Positions 52,935 to 61,467 of a DNA stretch of 64,000 bases are shown here, piece after piece. The stretch's first letter is position 1. Every line of letters starts with the position of its first letter. This DNA comes from Arthrobacter sunyaminii (GTDB lineage Bacteria; Actinomycetota; Actinomycetes; Actinomycetales; Micrococcaceae): positions 682,001 to 746,000 of the forward strand of contig NZ_CP076456.1 of assembly GCF_018866305.1 (NCBI RefSeq). The letters run 5' to 3'. The translations under genes were made by a program, and so were the position numbers. Under the pieces are notes generated by a model, which saw only the letters and a list, made by a program, of their open reading frames with translations, did not search any database and had not been told where the DNA came from.

Positions 52935-53597
52935 ATGAGTGAGTCCAGCAAACCCTTGCCCCTCCTGGAATATCCCCGGCCGTCTGTCGCCGTGGACACC
53001 GCAGCGTTGACGGTTGATGCCGGCCAGCTCAAAGTCCTGCTCGTACGCCGGCGGGAGGAACACCGCACGGGGGAGTGGGCGCTGCCCGGCACCTTCCTGC
53101 GGGAGCGCGAAACCTTGGCGGCCGCCGTCCTGCGTTCCCTCCGGGACAAAGCCGGAATCGAGGGGCGGGTCCCGCAGCAGCTCCACGTCTTCGACGATCC
53201 GGACCGGGACGACCGGGGGTGGACGCTCTCAGTGGCGCATGTGGACGCGGTTCCGTACGTGGAATTGGAGAAGCCGCTGCAGTCTGACTACGTCCGGCTG
53301 GCCTCGGTTACGGCGGATGCGGAGTTGATAGCCGGGCTGCCCTACGGGCACGCGGAGATGGTGCTTCTGGCTGCTAACCGGCTGCGGCAGGACTACGTGC
53401 AGACTCCCGACCCGGCGGGCCTGCTGCCCAAGCCCTTCACCCTGAAGGAGCTTCGGGACTTACACGAGGCGGTCGCCGGACGGCCTCTGATGCGCGACAC
53501 CTTCCGGCGGCTTATGGAACCGCAACTTGTCGGTACCGGGCAGATGTCCGACGGTACGCGCGGCCGGCCGTCGCGGTTGTGGAGGCGCGGACATTAG
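52935..53597 (+). CDS. nrtR: NrtR-like Nudix-domain transcriptional regulator
   Basis: 220 residues from ATG 52935; ATG 52890 is open but lies inside the promoter region. Residues 15-150 are a Nudix fold ('VAVDTAALTVDAGQLKVLLV', 'WALPGTFLRERETLAAAVLR'), but the catalytic Nudix box is degenerate: the REUxEE glutamates are replaced (R-S-L-R-D-K). That is the state of NrtR regulators, which bind ADP-ribose rather than cut it. Residues 155-215 form the winged helix ('FTLKELRDLHEAVAGRPLMR', 'TRGRPSRLWRR'). It probably senses ADP-ribose or NAD products and controls the divergent ARPP-1 operon. Confidence 0.85.
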   Translation: MSESSKPLPLLEYPRPSVAVDTAALTVDAGQLKVLLVRRREEHRTGEWALPGTFLRERETLAAAVLRSLRDKAGIEGRVPQQLHVFDDPDRDDRGWTLSVAHVDAVPYVELEKPLQSDYVRLASVTADAELIAGLPYGHAEMVLLAANRLRQDYVQTPDPAGLLPKPFTLKELRDLHEAVAGRPLMRDTFRRLMEPQLVGTGQMSDGTRGRPSRLWRRGH

Positions 53598-53654
53598 GGA
53601 CGCTGATTCGAGCAGGAGTCCATTGGGGCTGCTCGGTTTGCCGGTAGAACTTTG

Positions 53655-53915
53655 TCACCATTCGTGACTGCAGTCGGGCGAGGCACAGCGCCACGAGCAC
53701 ACGAATTTGCCTGGGGGAATGACGCATCCCTCGTAGTATGTCTTGGGCCAGGGATCGCCAAGCGCGGGGTCAGGCATACCATAGACAACTGGCCATGCCT
53801 CGTGGCCACAGACCGGACAGGGGCGGGTTCGTTTTCCGGTTTCTGGGTCCAACCCTGGTGGTACAACGTCCGGCGGATGCGGGTCAGGGAAAAGTTCATT
53901 CCAGACAGGGTCCAT
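53655..53915 (-). CDS. Small protein with unrecognised C-terminal zinc ribbon
   Basis: 86 residues. The first 30 are proline-rich. Residues 33-86 read C-x2-C-x-HEAWPVV, then an acidic/proline loop, 'GCVIPPGKFVC', 'WRC' and 'PDCSHEW' at the very end. Four or more cysteines plus histidine suggest zinc binding. The same pattern closes the protein encoded at 61468-62739. No known family recognised. It is the last gene of the DNA-transaction cluster in the direction of transcription. Confidence 0.7.
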   Translation of the reverse strand: MDPVWNELFPDPHPPDVVPPGLDPETGKRTRPCPVCGHEAWPVVYGMPDPALGDPWPKTYYEGCVIPPGKFVCSWRCASPDCSHEW

Positions 53916-53986
53916 GATGGGGTCCTTGGAAAACAGGCATGAATTATTGTGGGGCCATTTCCATAGTAAATCGGTGCTGAGACACC

Positions 53987-54628
53987 TTATAAGGGTGGGA
54001 CCCGCAGATCACGCTCGTGTGCCCAGATGGCGTGGTCCAGTTCCGTTGGTGTTGCCTCAAGCTCGGCGGCAGCTTCAAACAATAAGGCCTTGGCTTCGGT
54101 TGCCGTCACATCGCGGCCGAGAGCCCGGCCTGCGAAGCGGACAATCCATCGGTCCGCCTTGATACCCGGCTTACCGAGCAACATGCCGAAGTACTCCCAT
54201 GTCACCCAGCCGAGTCCATGCACAGCGGTGTACGCCTTCTTTTGTTCCGCGTTATGAGGATCCAGATCGGCTGCAGACTTCACTCCTACCGCCAGCAGAT
54301 TCTTCGCGGCCTCCACGATTGCCGATGCCTTGGTGCGCCCGCTGACCTTCTGATCGTTCAGCACAGTTTGCAGCTGTTCAGGGTCCTGGTTCGACAGCCG
54401 CGCGAGGTCATTAGGCCGGTCCGAGTCCACCTCTGCTCGGTAGCGGGCGACTGCACCCCGAACACCGTTGGTCTCGGAACCGTACTTCGCGCTGATGCTC
54501 AGGACCGCATCAATGAGAGCGGCCTCGATCTGATCGGGCCAGCCGCCGGGCCACGGCGTCCACGAATCGCGGGGGAGCTCAGCGGTGATGAAATCAACCA
54601 ATTGTCGGACGTCAGTTTGAGAAGTCAT
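53987..54628 (-). CDS. Helix-hairpin-helix protein resembling HhH-GPD glycosylases
   Basis: 213 residues, mostly helical. The segment 'KKAYTAVHGLGWVTWEYFGM' followed by 'LLGKPGIKADRWIVRFAGRA' has the HhH-then-aspartate order of HhH-GPD DNA glycosylases (the catalytic Asp would be in 'KADRWIV'), although no iron-sulphur cysteines are present. It may be a divergent base-excision enzyme or a structural relative. The N-terminal 60 residues are also helical. It lies between the GIY-YIG gene and the zinc-ribbon gene. Function unproven. Confidence 0.55.
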   Translation of the reverse strand: MTSQTDVRQLVDFITAELPRDSWTPWPGGWPDQIEAALIDAVLSISAKYGSETNGVRGAVARYRAEVDSDRPNDLARLSNQDPEQLQTVLNDQKVSGRTKASAIVEAAKNLLAVGVKSAADLDPHNAEQKKAYTAVHGLGWVTWEYFGMLLGKPGIKADRWIVRFAGRALGRDVTATEAKALLFEAAAELEATPTELDHAIWAHERDLRVPPL

Positions 54629-54697
54629 TATCTTCCTTCTGGAAGTTTGTTGATGTGGAACAGGCGAATCGTGCGCAGTTGAATGGTGCGCGGGGTG

Positions 54698-55204
54698 CTA
54701 CCGACGCAGGTTGGCGAAGGGCAGCTGCCCATAAAACTGAAAGAACTCTTCAAACAGCGCATCTTCGACTTCCTTCGTTGGCCGGTCGGTCACGGGAAGC
54801 CACGCGATCCGCAGATCCGAAGAATCGGAGAGCTGCCAGATATACCGCCCGCCCCAGTGCCCAACGGCCTGACCGCTGCCGAACCGGGAAAACTCCGTGA
54901 TCCGCTTCCGCAGGCCGCGGGTGCCCCGAGCACCGGCGTCTGCCTTGCCGATGTAGAGGGTTTCGGAATGACATCCCAGAAGGGACTTCAGCTTTTCAGG
55001 ATCGGCGGAGGGATCTTTGCCCTTGAACCAGCCGCCTACGCTGGCAGTCAAGACCTCATGGTTGCTGTAGAAATCCCGCAAAACGGCATAAACGCCCGGC
55101 TCGCGGGGAACCTGGGACAGGTCAAGGTCATCGAACCGCTTGAAACCCCCGAAGCCCCGGTCCCTAAGATCGGCTTCACTGAACGGAACCACATGATCAG
55201 CCAC
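54698..55204 (-). CDS. GIY-YIG nuclease-like protein
   Basis: 168 residues. 'EPGVYAVLRD' (GVY at 37-39) and 'ETLYIGKAD' (YIG at 84-86) are the two conserved strands of the GIY-YIG fold; an arginine-rich helix 'RGLRKRITEF' follows and the end 'FFQFYGQLPFANLR' matches the C-terminal E/N region. Insert between the two motifs is longer than in UvrC. GTG 55204 overlaps the end of the AddA-like gene by eight bases, so expression is coupled to the helicase-nuclease. Confidence 0.7.
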   Translation of the reverse strand: MADHVVPFSEADLRDRGFGGFKRFDDLDLSQVPREPGVYAVLRDFYSNHEVLTASVGGWFKGKDPSADPEKLKSLLGCHSETLYIGKADAGARGTRGLRKRITEFSRFGSGQAVGHWGGRYIWQLSDSSDLRIAWLPVTDRPTKEVEDALFEEFFQFYGQLPFANLRR

Positions 55205-58200
55205 GGGTCCTCCTCAGCACCTCGGCGCCGCCGGCGCGGCAGAAAATCAGCACCAGTTCGCCGACATGTTCGCCGGTAATGCGCTCCATCATCCGGGCGT
55301 AGGTGCCCAGTTGCCGCCAGTATGCCGCCAGTTGCTCAGTACCAACGCTGACGTCGGTTTTGAAATCGGCGATGACCAGGCTTCCGTCATCTTCGCGGTA
55401 CATCAGATCGATGATGCCCTCCACCGTGCGGTCCTGCTCGGGAACCATGATCGGCAGTTCCAGCCAGCGCTCCCGGCCCGCGGCACGGCGGACGGGAGCC
55501 GACTCGAGAGCGGAGCGGGCATACGCCTCCAGATCTGAGACAACGTGCAGCCCCGCAGCAGCAGCGACGCCGGCGGCCAACTCCGGCAGCGACGGTGCCA
55601 GCTCCAGATCCGTCAGCTCCAGAAGCCGGTGCAGGGCAGTGCCGAATACCGCTCCGTGTTCCACGGGAATGCCGGCAAACCCCGGGAGCGCCTCCTCCGC
55701 GTCCGTTACCGCGTGGAAGGCCACCGACGTTCCGTATTCCGTGGCCACACCGGTTCCCGCAGTCGCGGAAGTTCCCTTTGCAAGGGCCGTGACGGAAGTT
55801 CGGGATGACAGGGCAGACTGCTTGATCCAGCTAGACGCCTGCACTTCCCACGCCGCAAACTCAGGGACCGGAGCCGGGGCAACCCGCTCTTTAGACAGGG
55901 GAACGAGCTCGTCCGGGATCTCCAGGTCCGGAGCCAGCTCGACGTCGTCGTTCACTGACGCGAGCAATCCGCTCAAACTCTTGTCGGAGCTGTTGTAATG
56001 CGAGACCACCAGATGGCTTTCTGCGCGGGTGCAGGCGACATACAACAGCCGGCGGCGCTCCGCTTCGGTGAATTCCTTTTCAGCGGCGGCGGCCTCGGAA
56101 TAGCCGCGGCTTTCAATGCCCTTCACAAAATGCACCAGCGCATTGCCGCTGCCGTCCCACAGCGCGGGATCCGTGGAAGTCCGGGGTGCGGACCCTGCTC
56201 CAGCCAGGATCACCATCGGAAATTCAAGTCCCTTGGACGCGTGGATGGTCATAATACGAACAGCTTGCATGTCGGTTTCCGGCACCATGGACTCTTTGAC
56301 CTTGGCATTCTCGTCCTGCTGGGAAGCGGCCCAAGACAGGTAATCGCGCAACCCGCCGTGGGTGGCTTCGGACCATGCCCGCGCCTGGTCAACGACGAAC
56401 CGGACCCGGCGCCAGACATCCCGGTAGCGCGGGGTGTCCGTTGCGGCTTCCAGAATCCGTCGGTCCGCGGCGATGCGTTCCAGCAGCTCCGCCGGCGAAA
56501 GCACCGCGAGTTCGCGATGCACGACGGCAAGATATGCCAGTGCGGCGCCCACTGCCGACGTCTCCTGCCCCTCCGGGACCGGTGCATACAGGTTCCAAGA
56601 TCCGCCGGCCTGTTTCCAGCGGAAGAGGTCATCGTCGCCGCAGACGAAGAGGGCAGAGCGCAGTGTGAGCACCAGCGCCGCCTGGTCGGCGGTGTTGGCC
56701 AGTGTCCGCAGCGTCAGCAGCAGGTCAGTGACCTCCTGCGTGGCATAAACCAGTGATGACGCCTCGGCCCGGTACTCGACGCCAGCGGCGTCCAGCGCGT
56801 CCTCGATGAAGGGCAGCGCAGTACGCGTGGGCAGCAGGATGCAGATGTCCTTGAGCTCCACATTCCGGTGCAGGAAGTCCGCTGCCTTGCCGCCCTGATG
56901 CTGCCAGGCCGGCTGGCCGGCGCTGCCTGTGGCAACACGGATGGCGGCCGCGACGTCGTCTGCTTCCTGTCGGTTGCGGTCCGCTGCAGTAACCTTTCCG
57001 TTTTCGCCGGGGACGGCACCGTTGCGCCCGATGACGGCGACAGCGGGACCCGCCTCGTTTCCGATCCACTCGGGGCGGCGGGGAGCCGGAACCAGAGCGG
57101 CATAGGGCGGTTGGACAGTGCCGTTAGCTTGGATGAGCGCAGCAAATACTGAGTTGATCCACTCCAGCAGTCCGGTCGTGGAGCGGAAGTTTGTCTGCAG
57201 AGTCGCGATCTCGGACCCGGGATCGGCGACTGCACGTCCGCGGGCGGCCAGGAACGTGGCGATGTCCGCGCGCCGGAACCGGTAGATGGACTGCTTGGGA
57301 TCTCCCACCATAAACAGCCGCCCGGCTGGAACCGGCAGGTCCTCCCAACCCTCCGGCCCGCAGCCGGCCCCGGCGGCCAGCCGCACAGCGATCTCGGCCT
57401 GGACAGGGTCGGTGTCCTGGAATTCGTCGAGCATGAGGTGGGTGTAGCGCTGCTGCAGGTGAAGCCGGGCGGGAGCCTCGTCGTCGGTTTCCCCGACCAA
57501 CAGGTCGCGGGCGTGGACGAGCAAATCGTGGTATTCCAGTTCACCGCTGCGCTGCCGCGTCCGGGCGGAATCCAGCAGGACCGTGGACAGGATGGCACTG
57601 ACGGTCTCGACGGCGGGGGAGACCAAATGCACCAGGGTCTGGTCACGCTCTTCGACCAGCGCCACAAACTGCTGCTGGACGCTTTTTACATCACCGCCCC
57701 AGTTGCCCTGTTTCCCAATGGAGTAACCCTTGGAAGGCAGGCTGCTCAGCACATCGATGATGCGGCCAAGATCACCGGACCCGCGCACTTCCTGCAGCCG
57801 GGTCCGCCACTCTTCCACGACCGGAAAACGAGCCATGAGCTTGTCCTCGGGGTCCGTGCAGAGGGACTTGTTTTCCAGGACCAGTTCGGCAGCGCGCAAC
57901 AGCGGACCGACCTCCAGCGTCGGCACAGTCTTGCTCACCGGCGGGTGGTCCCGAAGCCGGTCCCAGTTGGCATCCAGTGCCTTGGCCACATTGCGCAGCT
58001 GGTCGAGCGTGACGCCGACGGCGAGCAGCACCCGCAGCGCGCTGTCGGCATCCGGATCGGTAAACAATGCCTGCTGGGCCTGTTCCCAGCGCCGTTCAAA
58101 AGCGAGCTGGGCACGGAGCTCATCCACCACCGTGATCAGCGGAGGAACGCCGGCTTCAATCGGATATTCGCTGATCAGCCGGGCAGCGAAGGAGTGGATG

Positions 58201-58514
58201 GTGCCGATGGGGGCTGCATCCAAGCGGTCGAGGGCAGTGCTCCGCAGCGCTGTCCGGTTGGCGTCCAGCCCGGCACGGTCCTCGAGTGTTTTACGGAGCC
58301 GTTCGCGGAGCTCTCCGGCAGCCTTCTCGGTGAAGGTGATGGCGGCAATGCTGCCAATGTCGACGCCGCTGTCCACCAGGGCGGCGATCCGGCCGACCAT
58401 GGCGTGGGTCTTGCCGCTGCCGGCTCCGGCCTCCACGAACACCGTGGTGTCCAGTTCGGCAGCGATCAGGGTGCGGTCGTCCTGGTCTGCCAGGGCAGTG
58501 CCGATGGTGCTCAT
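55197..58514 (-). CDS. UvrD-family helicase-nuclease (AddA-like)
   Basis: 1105 residues. Walker A 'AGAGSGKT' at 29-36, motif Ia 'ITFTEKAAGELRERL', Walker B region 'LMLDEFQDTDPVQ', motif III 'GDPKQSIYRFRRADI', motif VI 'VACTRAESHL' form an SF1A helicase. The C-terminus is a PD-(D/E)XK nuclease ('EGIIDLMYREDDGSLVIADFKTD'). This is the AddA/RecB architecture that resects double-strand ends. It is coupled by a four-base overlap with the AddB-like gene. It may serve recombination or defence against linear DNA. Confidence 0.9.
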   Translation of the reverse strand: MSTIGTALADQDDRTLIAAELDTTVFVEAGAGSGKTHAMVGRIAALVDSGVDIGSIAAITFTEKAAGELRERLRKTLEDRAGLDANRTALRSTALDRLDAAPIGTIHSFAARLISEYPIEAGVPPLITVVDELRAQLAFERRWEQAQQALFTDPDADSALRVLLAVGVTLDQLRNVAKALDANWDRLRDHPPVSKTVPTLEVGPLLRAAELVLENKSLCTDPEDKLMARFPVVEEWRTRLQEVRGSGDLGRIIDVLSSLPSKGYSIGKQGNWGGDVKSVQQQFVALVEERDQTLVHLVSPAVETVSAILSTVLLDSARTRQRSGELEYHDLLVHARDLLVGETDDEAPARLHLQQRYTHLMLDEFQDTDPVQAEIAVRLAAGAGCGPEGWEDLPVPAGRLFMVGDPKQSIYRFRRADIATFLAARGRAVADPGSEIATLQTNFRSTTGLLEWINSVFAALIQANGTVQPPYAALVPAPRRPEWIGNEAGPAVAVIGRNGAVPGENGKVTAADRNRQEADDVAAAIRVATGSAGQPAWQHQGGKAADFLHRNVELKDICILLPTRTALPFIEDALDAAGVEYRAEASSLVYATQEVTDLLLTLRTLANTADQAALVLTLRSALFVCGDDDLFRWKQAGGSWNLYAPVPEGQETSAVGAALAYLAVVHRELAVLSPAELLERIAADRRILEAATDTPRYRDVWRRVRFVVDQARAWSEATHGGLRDYLSWAASQQDENAKVKESMVPETDMQAVRIMTIHASKGLEFPMVILAGAGSAPRTSTDPALWDGSGNALVHFVKGIESRGYSEAAAAEKEFTEAERRRLLYVACTRAESHLVVSHYNSSDKSLSGLLASVNDDVELAPDLEIPDELVPLSKERVAPAPVPEFAAWEVQASSWIKQSALSSRTSVTALAKGTSATAGTGVATEYGTSVAFHAVTDAEEALPGFAGIPVEHGAVFGTALHRLLELTDLELAPSLPELAAGVAAAAGLHVVSDLEAYARSALESAPVRRAAGRERWLELPIMVPEQDRTVEGIIDLMYREDDGSLVIADFKTDVSVGTEQLAAYWRQLGTYARMMERITGEHVGELVLIFCRAGGAEVLRRTRG

Positions 58515-61369
58515 TTCTCCTCCTGGAAGAACCGTGAGTAATCGCTGAGGGCCGGGTCGGTTTTGAGCCGTTCCCAGGTGTGCCGCACGCCGGGGGCACC
58601 CATCATCGTGGTGTGGTTGGCATAGCGGTCCGACTCCGGGCGGGGCGGAAAGATGCCGGCGCGGAGCGCAGCCATGATCAGCCCGACGTCGTCGCGCAGG
58701 GTGGCAACGACGTCGGGACCCACCGTGTAGCCCACGCTGGCGTAGTTGCCGGCAGCGGTGAGGAAGCGGTACTCGGCTCGGACCTCCGCGGCGGGGTCCT
58801 GCTGGAACCGGCGGGCGAAGAGCCCGTAGACAGGCAGCTGGAAGCGGGTGCCTCCGGCGGTGGGATTCTCCGCGGTCAGTTTCTTGTACTTCTCGGACTT
58901 GCCGGTTTTGTAATCGATGACCAGAACCTGGCCGGTGCTGTGCCGGTCCACCCGGTCCACCTTGCCGCGGAACCGGACGGTGGAGCCGTCAGGCAGATCA
59001 AGTTCCACGGGAGGCTCACTGGTGGCGCCGCCGAATTCGGCTTCCACATCGACGTGCTGCCAGCCGGTCCCGCGGGCGTGGTCGTCGATCTCGTGCGTCT
59101 TCTGGAGGTCAGCCCGGATTCGGGATTGGTCGCGGTCCCAGGTGTGGCTCAGCCATGCAGGGTTGGCGGTGTCCCGAAACGCATCCTCAGCGATCTCCAA
59201 CAGCCGCTCCGCAGACACCGGGTGGGCGCCCTCCGTCAGGCCCCGCACATAGTCCTCCAGCACCTGATGCATCAGGTTTCCCCGCTGCATGTTGCTGATC
59301 TGGACTTCCAAGGTGACGTCGTCGAACAGCTCCGCCCGGAGGATCCGGCGCAGGAAGTAGGCGAGCGGGCTGATGACCCAGTCCTCCAGATGGGTGGGGG
59401 AGATGGGGTTGTCCGCGTCAACAACCGATTCGGCCACGCCGGAGAGGTTGCCGTTGTAACGGGAGAACGTTCCGTTGCGGCGATCGGCCCGGACTTCCAG
59501 GGCGGATTCCAAAACAGGGTCTGGTGCTGTGCCTCCGGCGAGGACCCGGCGCACCCGCCATTCCTGAGCGGTGGCTGCCTGCTGGGTGGGTGCACCCTGC
59601 GTCAGCCCGTGGGCAAAGGACGGCAAAGGCTGAATGGCGGCGCCGTCCAGCCAGCGGGAGGGAGAGAGGCTTCCGCCGGCGCGCAGGTTTCCGCGGGGGT
59701 ACAGGATGGTGCGTTCGACGCCGGTGGCGAGCAGGCGTTGAAACTGTTCCTTCCGGGCGGCGGCGCGTTCATGGACGGTCGGCAGCCGGGCGTCGAGCAT
59801 GGGACCGGCGCTGTCGGGCAGCAGCGGGTTTTCCCGGATGCGTGCCGGGGCCAGTCCGTCGGCCGCGCCGGCAATGAAGATGACATCGAGATCCCGGCCC
59901 ACGCCGTCGTCGTAGGAGCCCAGAACTATGCCGGTTCCGCTGGTGCCGGTCCCGAAAGGGCGCGAGTCGATGCCCTGCCGGACCGCGGAGCGGACCGAGG
60001 CTGCTGTAGGGGCCGGGGCGATGCCGTGCAGCAGTTCTAGTTCTCCGATCACTTCGGAAAGGTACTTGCGCGCCTTGGCCTGCTCCGGACGTTCGGTGGC
60101 GGAGCGCGGAGCGAAAAACCCGGAGACAAAACCGGTCAGGGCTTCGGACACTTCGCTCCAGCCACCGGCAGAAAAGACTTCCCTCAGGCTTTCCCCAAGT
60201 GCGGCCACGAACTCGGTGAAGCGGGCATAGTCCAGCTGCCGTTTCTGCTCGTGTTCGGGCAGCTCAGCGGTTTCGAGCTCGCCGGAGTCCTCCGCATCGG
60301 CCGGGGGATGGGCGTGCAGGCGCTCGCAGGCGGCACTGCTGGGCAGGGTTCCGCCCTGCCAGTTCAGGCTGCCCTGCGACAAGACGTCCAAAATAACCCG
60401 GAGATCGGGTGCTGTCGGATCCAGGCTCAGCAGGCTTGCGAGTCCGCGGGCGAGGGCGGCATCAGCCAGACCGTGTGCGCCGGTGCCGACAAACTCGATG
60501 CCGGCTTCGGCCAGGCGCTGCGCCAGCAGGGCACGGTAGGGTTCCGCGGCCGAATAGAACACGCCGATGCGGTGGCCGGGAACGCCGGAGGCCAGCCGAT
60601 CAATGACCAAGCGGACGACGGCGCGGGCTTCGTCGTCAGCGTCGGAGGCACTAAGGATCGTCTCACCGGGGGAGAAAGGCGCCGCGGCCGTGAGGAGGCT
60701 GATTCCGGAGTGTTGTTCCAGCGCGCGGCGGAAAGCGGCGGCGGACGGGTCCTGCTCCGGGGCGAGCTGGAAGCCAATGACGCTGCCCAACCGCTTGACG
60801 GCCTGCGGCGTGCCCAGGACGGCAGTGGCTGCGGCATAGAGTTCGTGGCCGGTATACCAGCGGGCGGTCAGAGCGGCTGCGGCAGCCCGGTGGACGCGGG
60901 CAACCTCCCGGACCAGCCGCGGCAGGCGCTCGAGGTCCTCGGGGCAGGCCGCATCCAGCGACGAGGAGGTGTTGGCGATGGCGCGGGCGGTGGCCGGCTG
61001 GTCTGCGACCGCGGCGAACAGCCCCGGTGCCTGGGCCAGCGCGGCGGTGATGGCACCTTCGCGGACCATGGCCGGCAGGGGAGCGCGGCCGGAGAGCTGT
61101 CCGGCTGCAGCGGCGAGTTCCTCGGCAAGGTCGGGAAGCGTGACGGTGCGGACGGCGGCGCTGCCGCGCCCGTCGTTGCCGACCCGTCCCAGGAAATGCG
61201 CGATGTCCAGGGCTGAGGCGTGGGACGGCGCGATCACGGTGACGGGCTGCAGCGGTCCGTCCTGCTGGGCCGCGTCGACGGCGGCGGCCAGCGCGTGGAA
61301 CGCGTCCGGCGCGCTGGCGAAACTCCGGGTGGGCGAACCCAGAACCGGATCAGTAGCTGTACTCAACAA
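58511..61369 (-). CDS. AddB-like PD-(D/E)XK nuclease subunit
   Basis: 952 residues. The N-terminal half is a degenerate helicase fold ('TVIAPSHASALDIAHFLGRV') without a Walker A GKT, as in AddB. The C-terminus carries the nuclease motif 'GKVDRVDRHSTGQVLVIDYKTGKS' (D, then D-x-K). The cysteine cluster that binds iron-sulphur in AddB is absent. TTG start at 61369 or 61366; GGGGGAG is directly upstream. Works with the AddA-like partner as a heterodimeric end-processing enzyme. Confidence 0.85.
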   Translation of the reverse strand: MLSTATDPVLGSPTRSFASAPDAFHALAAAVDAAQQDGPLQPVTVIAPSHASALDIAHFLGRVGNDGRGSAAVRTVTLPDLAEELAAAAGQLSGRAPLPAMVREGAITAALAQAPGLFAAVADQPATARAIANTSSSLDAACPEDLERLPRLVREVARVHRAAAAALTARWYTGHELYAAATAVLGTPQAVKRLGSVIGFQLAPEQDPSAAAFRRALEQHSGISLLTAAAPFSPGETILSASDADDEARAVVRLVIDRLASGVPGHRIGVFYSAAEPYRALLAQRLAEAGIEFVGTGAHGLADAALARGLASLLSLDPTAPDLRVILDVLSQGSLNWQGGTLPSSAACERLHAHPPADAEDSGELETAELPEHEQKRQLDYARFTEFVAALGESLREVFSAGGWSEVSEALTGFVSGFFAPRSATERPEQAKARKYLSEVIGELELLHGIAPAPTAASVRSAVRQGIDSRPFGTGTSGTGIVLGSYDDGVGRDLDVIFIAGAADGLAPARIRENPLLPDSAGPMLDARLPTVHERAAARKEQFQRLLATGVERTILYPRGNLRAGGSLSPSRWLDGAAIQPLPSFAHGLTQGAPTQQAATAQEWRVRRVLAGGTAPDPVLESALEVRADRRNGTFSRYNGNLSGVAESVVDADNPISPTHLEDWVISPLAYFLRRILRAELFDDVTLEVQISNMQRGNLMHQVLEDYVRGLTEGAHPVSAERLLEIAEDAFRDTANPAWLSHTWDRDQSRIRADLQKTHEIDDHARGTGWQHVDVEAEFGGATSEPPVELDLPDGSTVRFRGKVDRVDRHSTGQVLVIDYKTGKSEKYKKLTAENPTAGGTRFQLPVYGLFARRFQQDPAAEVRAEYRFLTAAGNYASVGYTVGPDVVATLRDDVGLIMAALRAGIFPPRPESDRYANHTTMMGAPGVRHTWERLKTDPALSDYSRFFQEEK

Positions 61370-61467
61370 ACTCCCCCTTGTTATTAAGTGCCTTCAACCT
61401 AGCAGTCGGTGCTGACGATGCTGGACCGGCTGACGTGCGGGTATATCCTTCCGTGGAAGCCGGTTGC

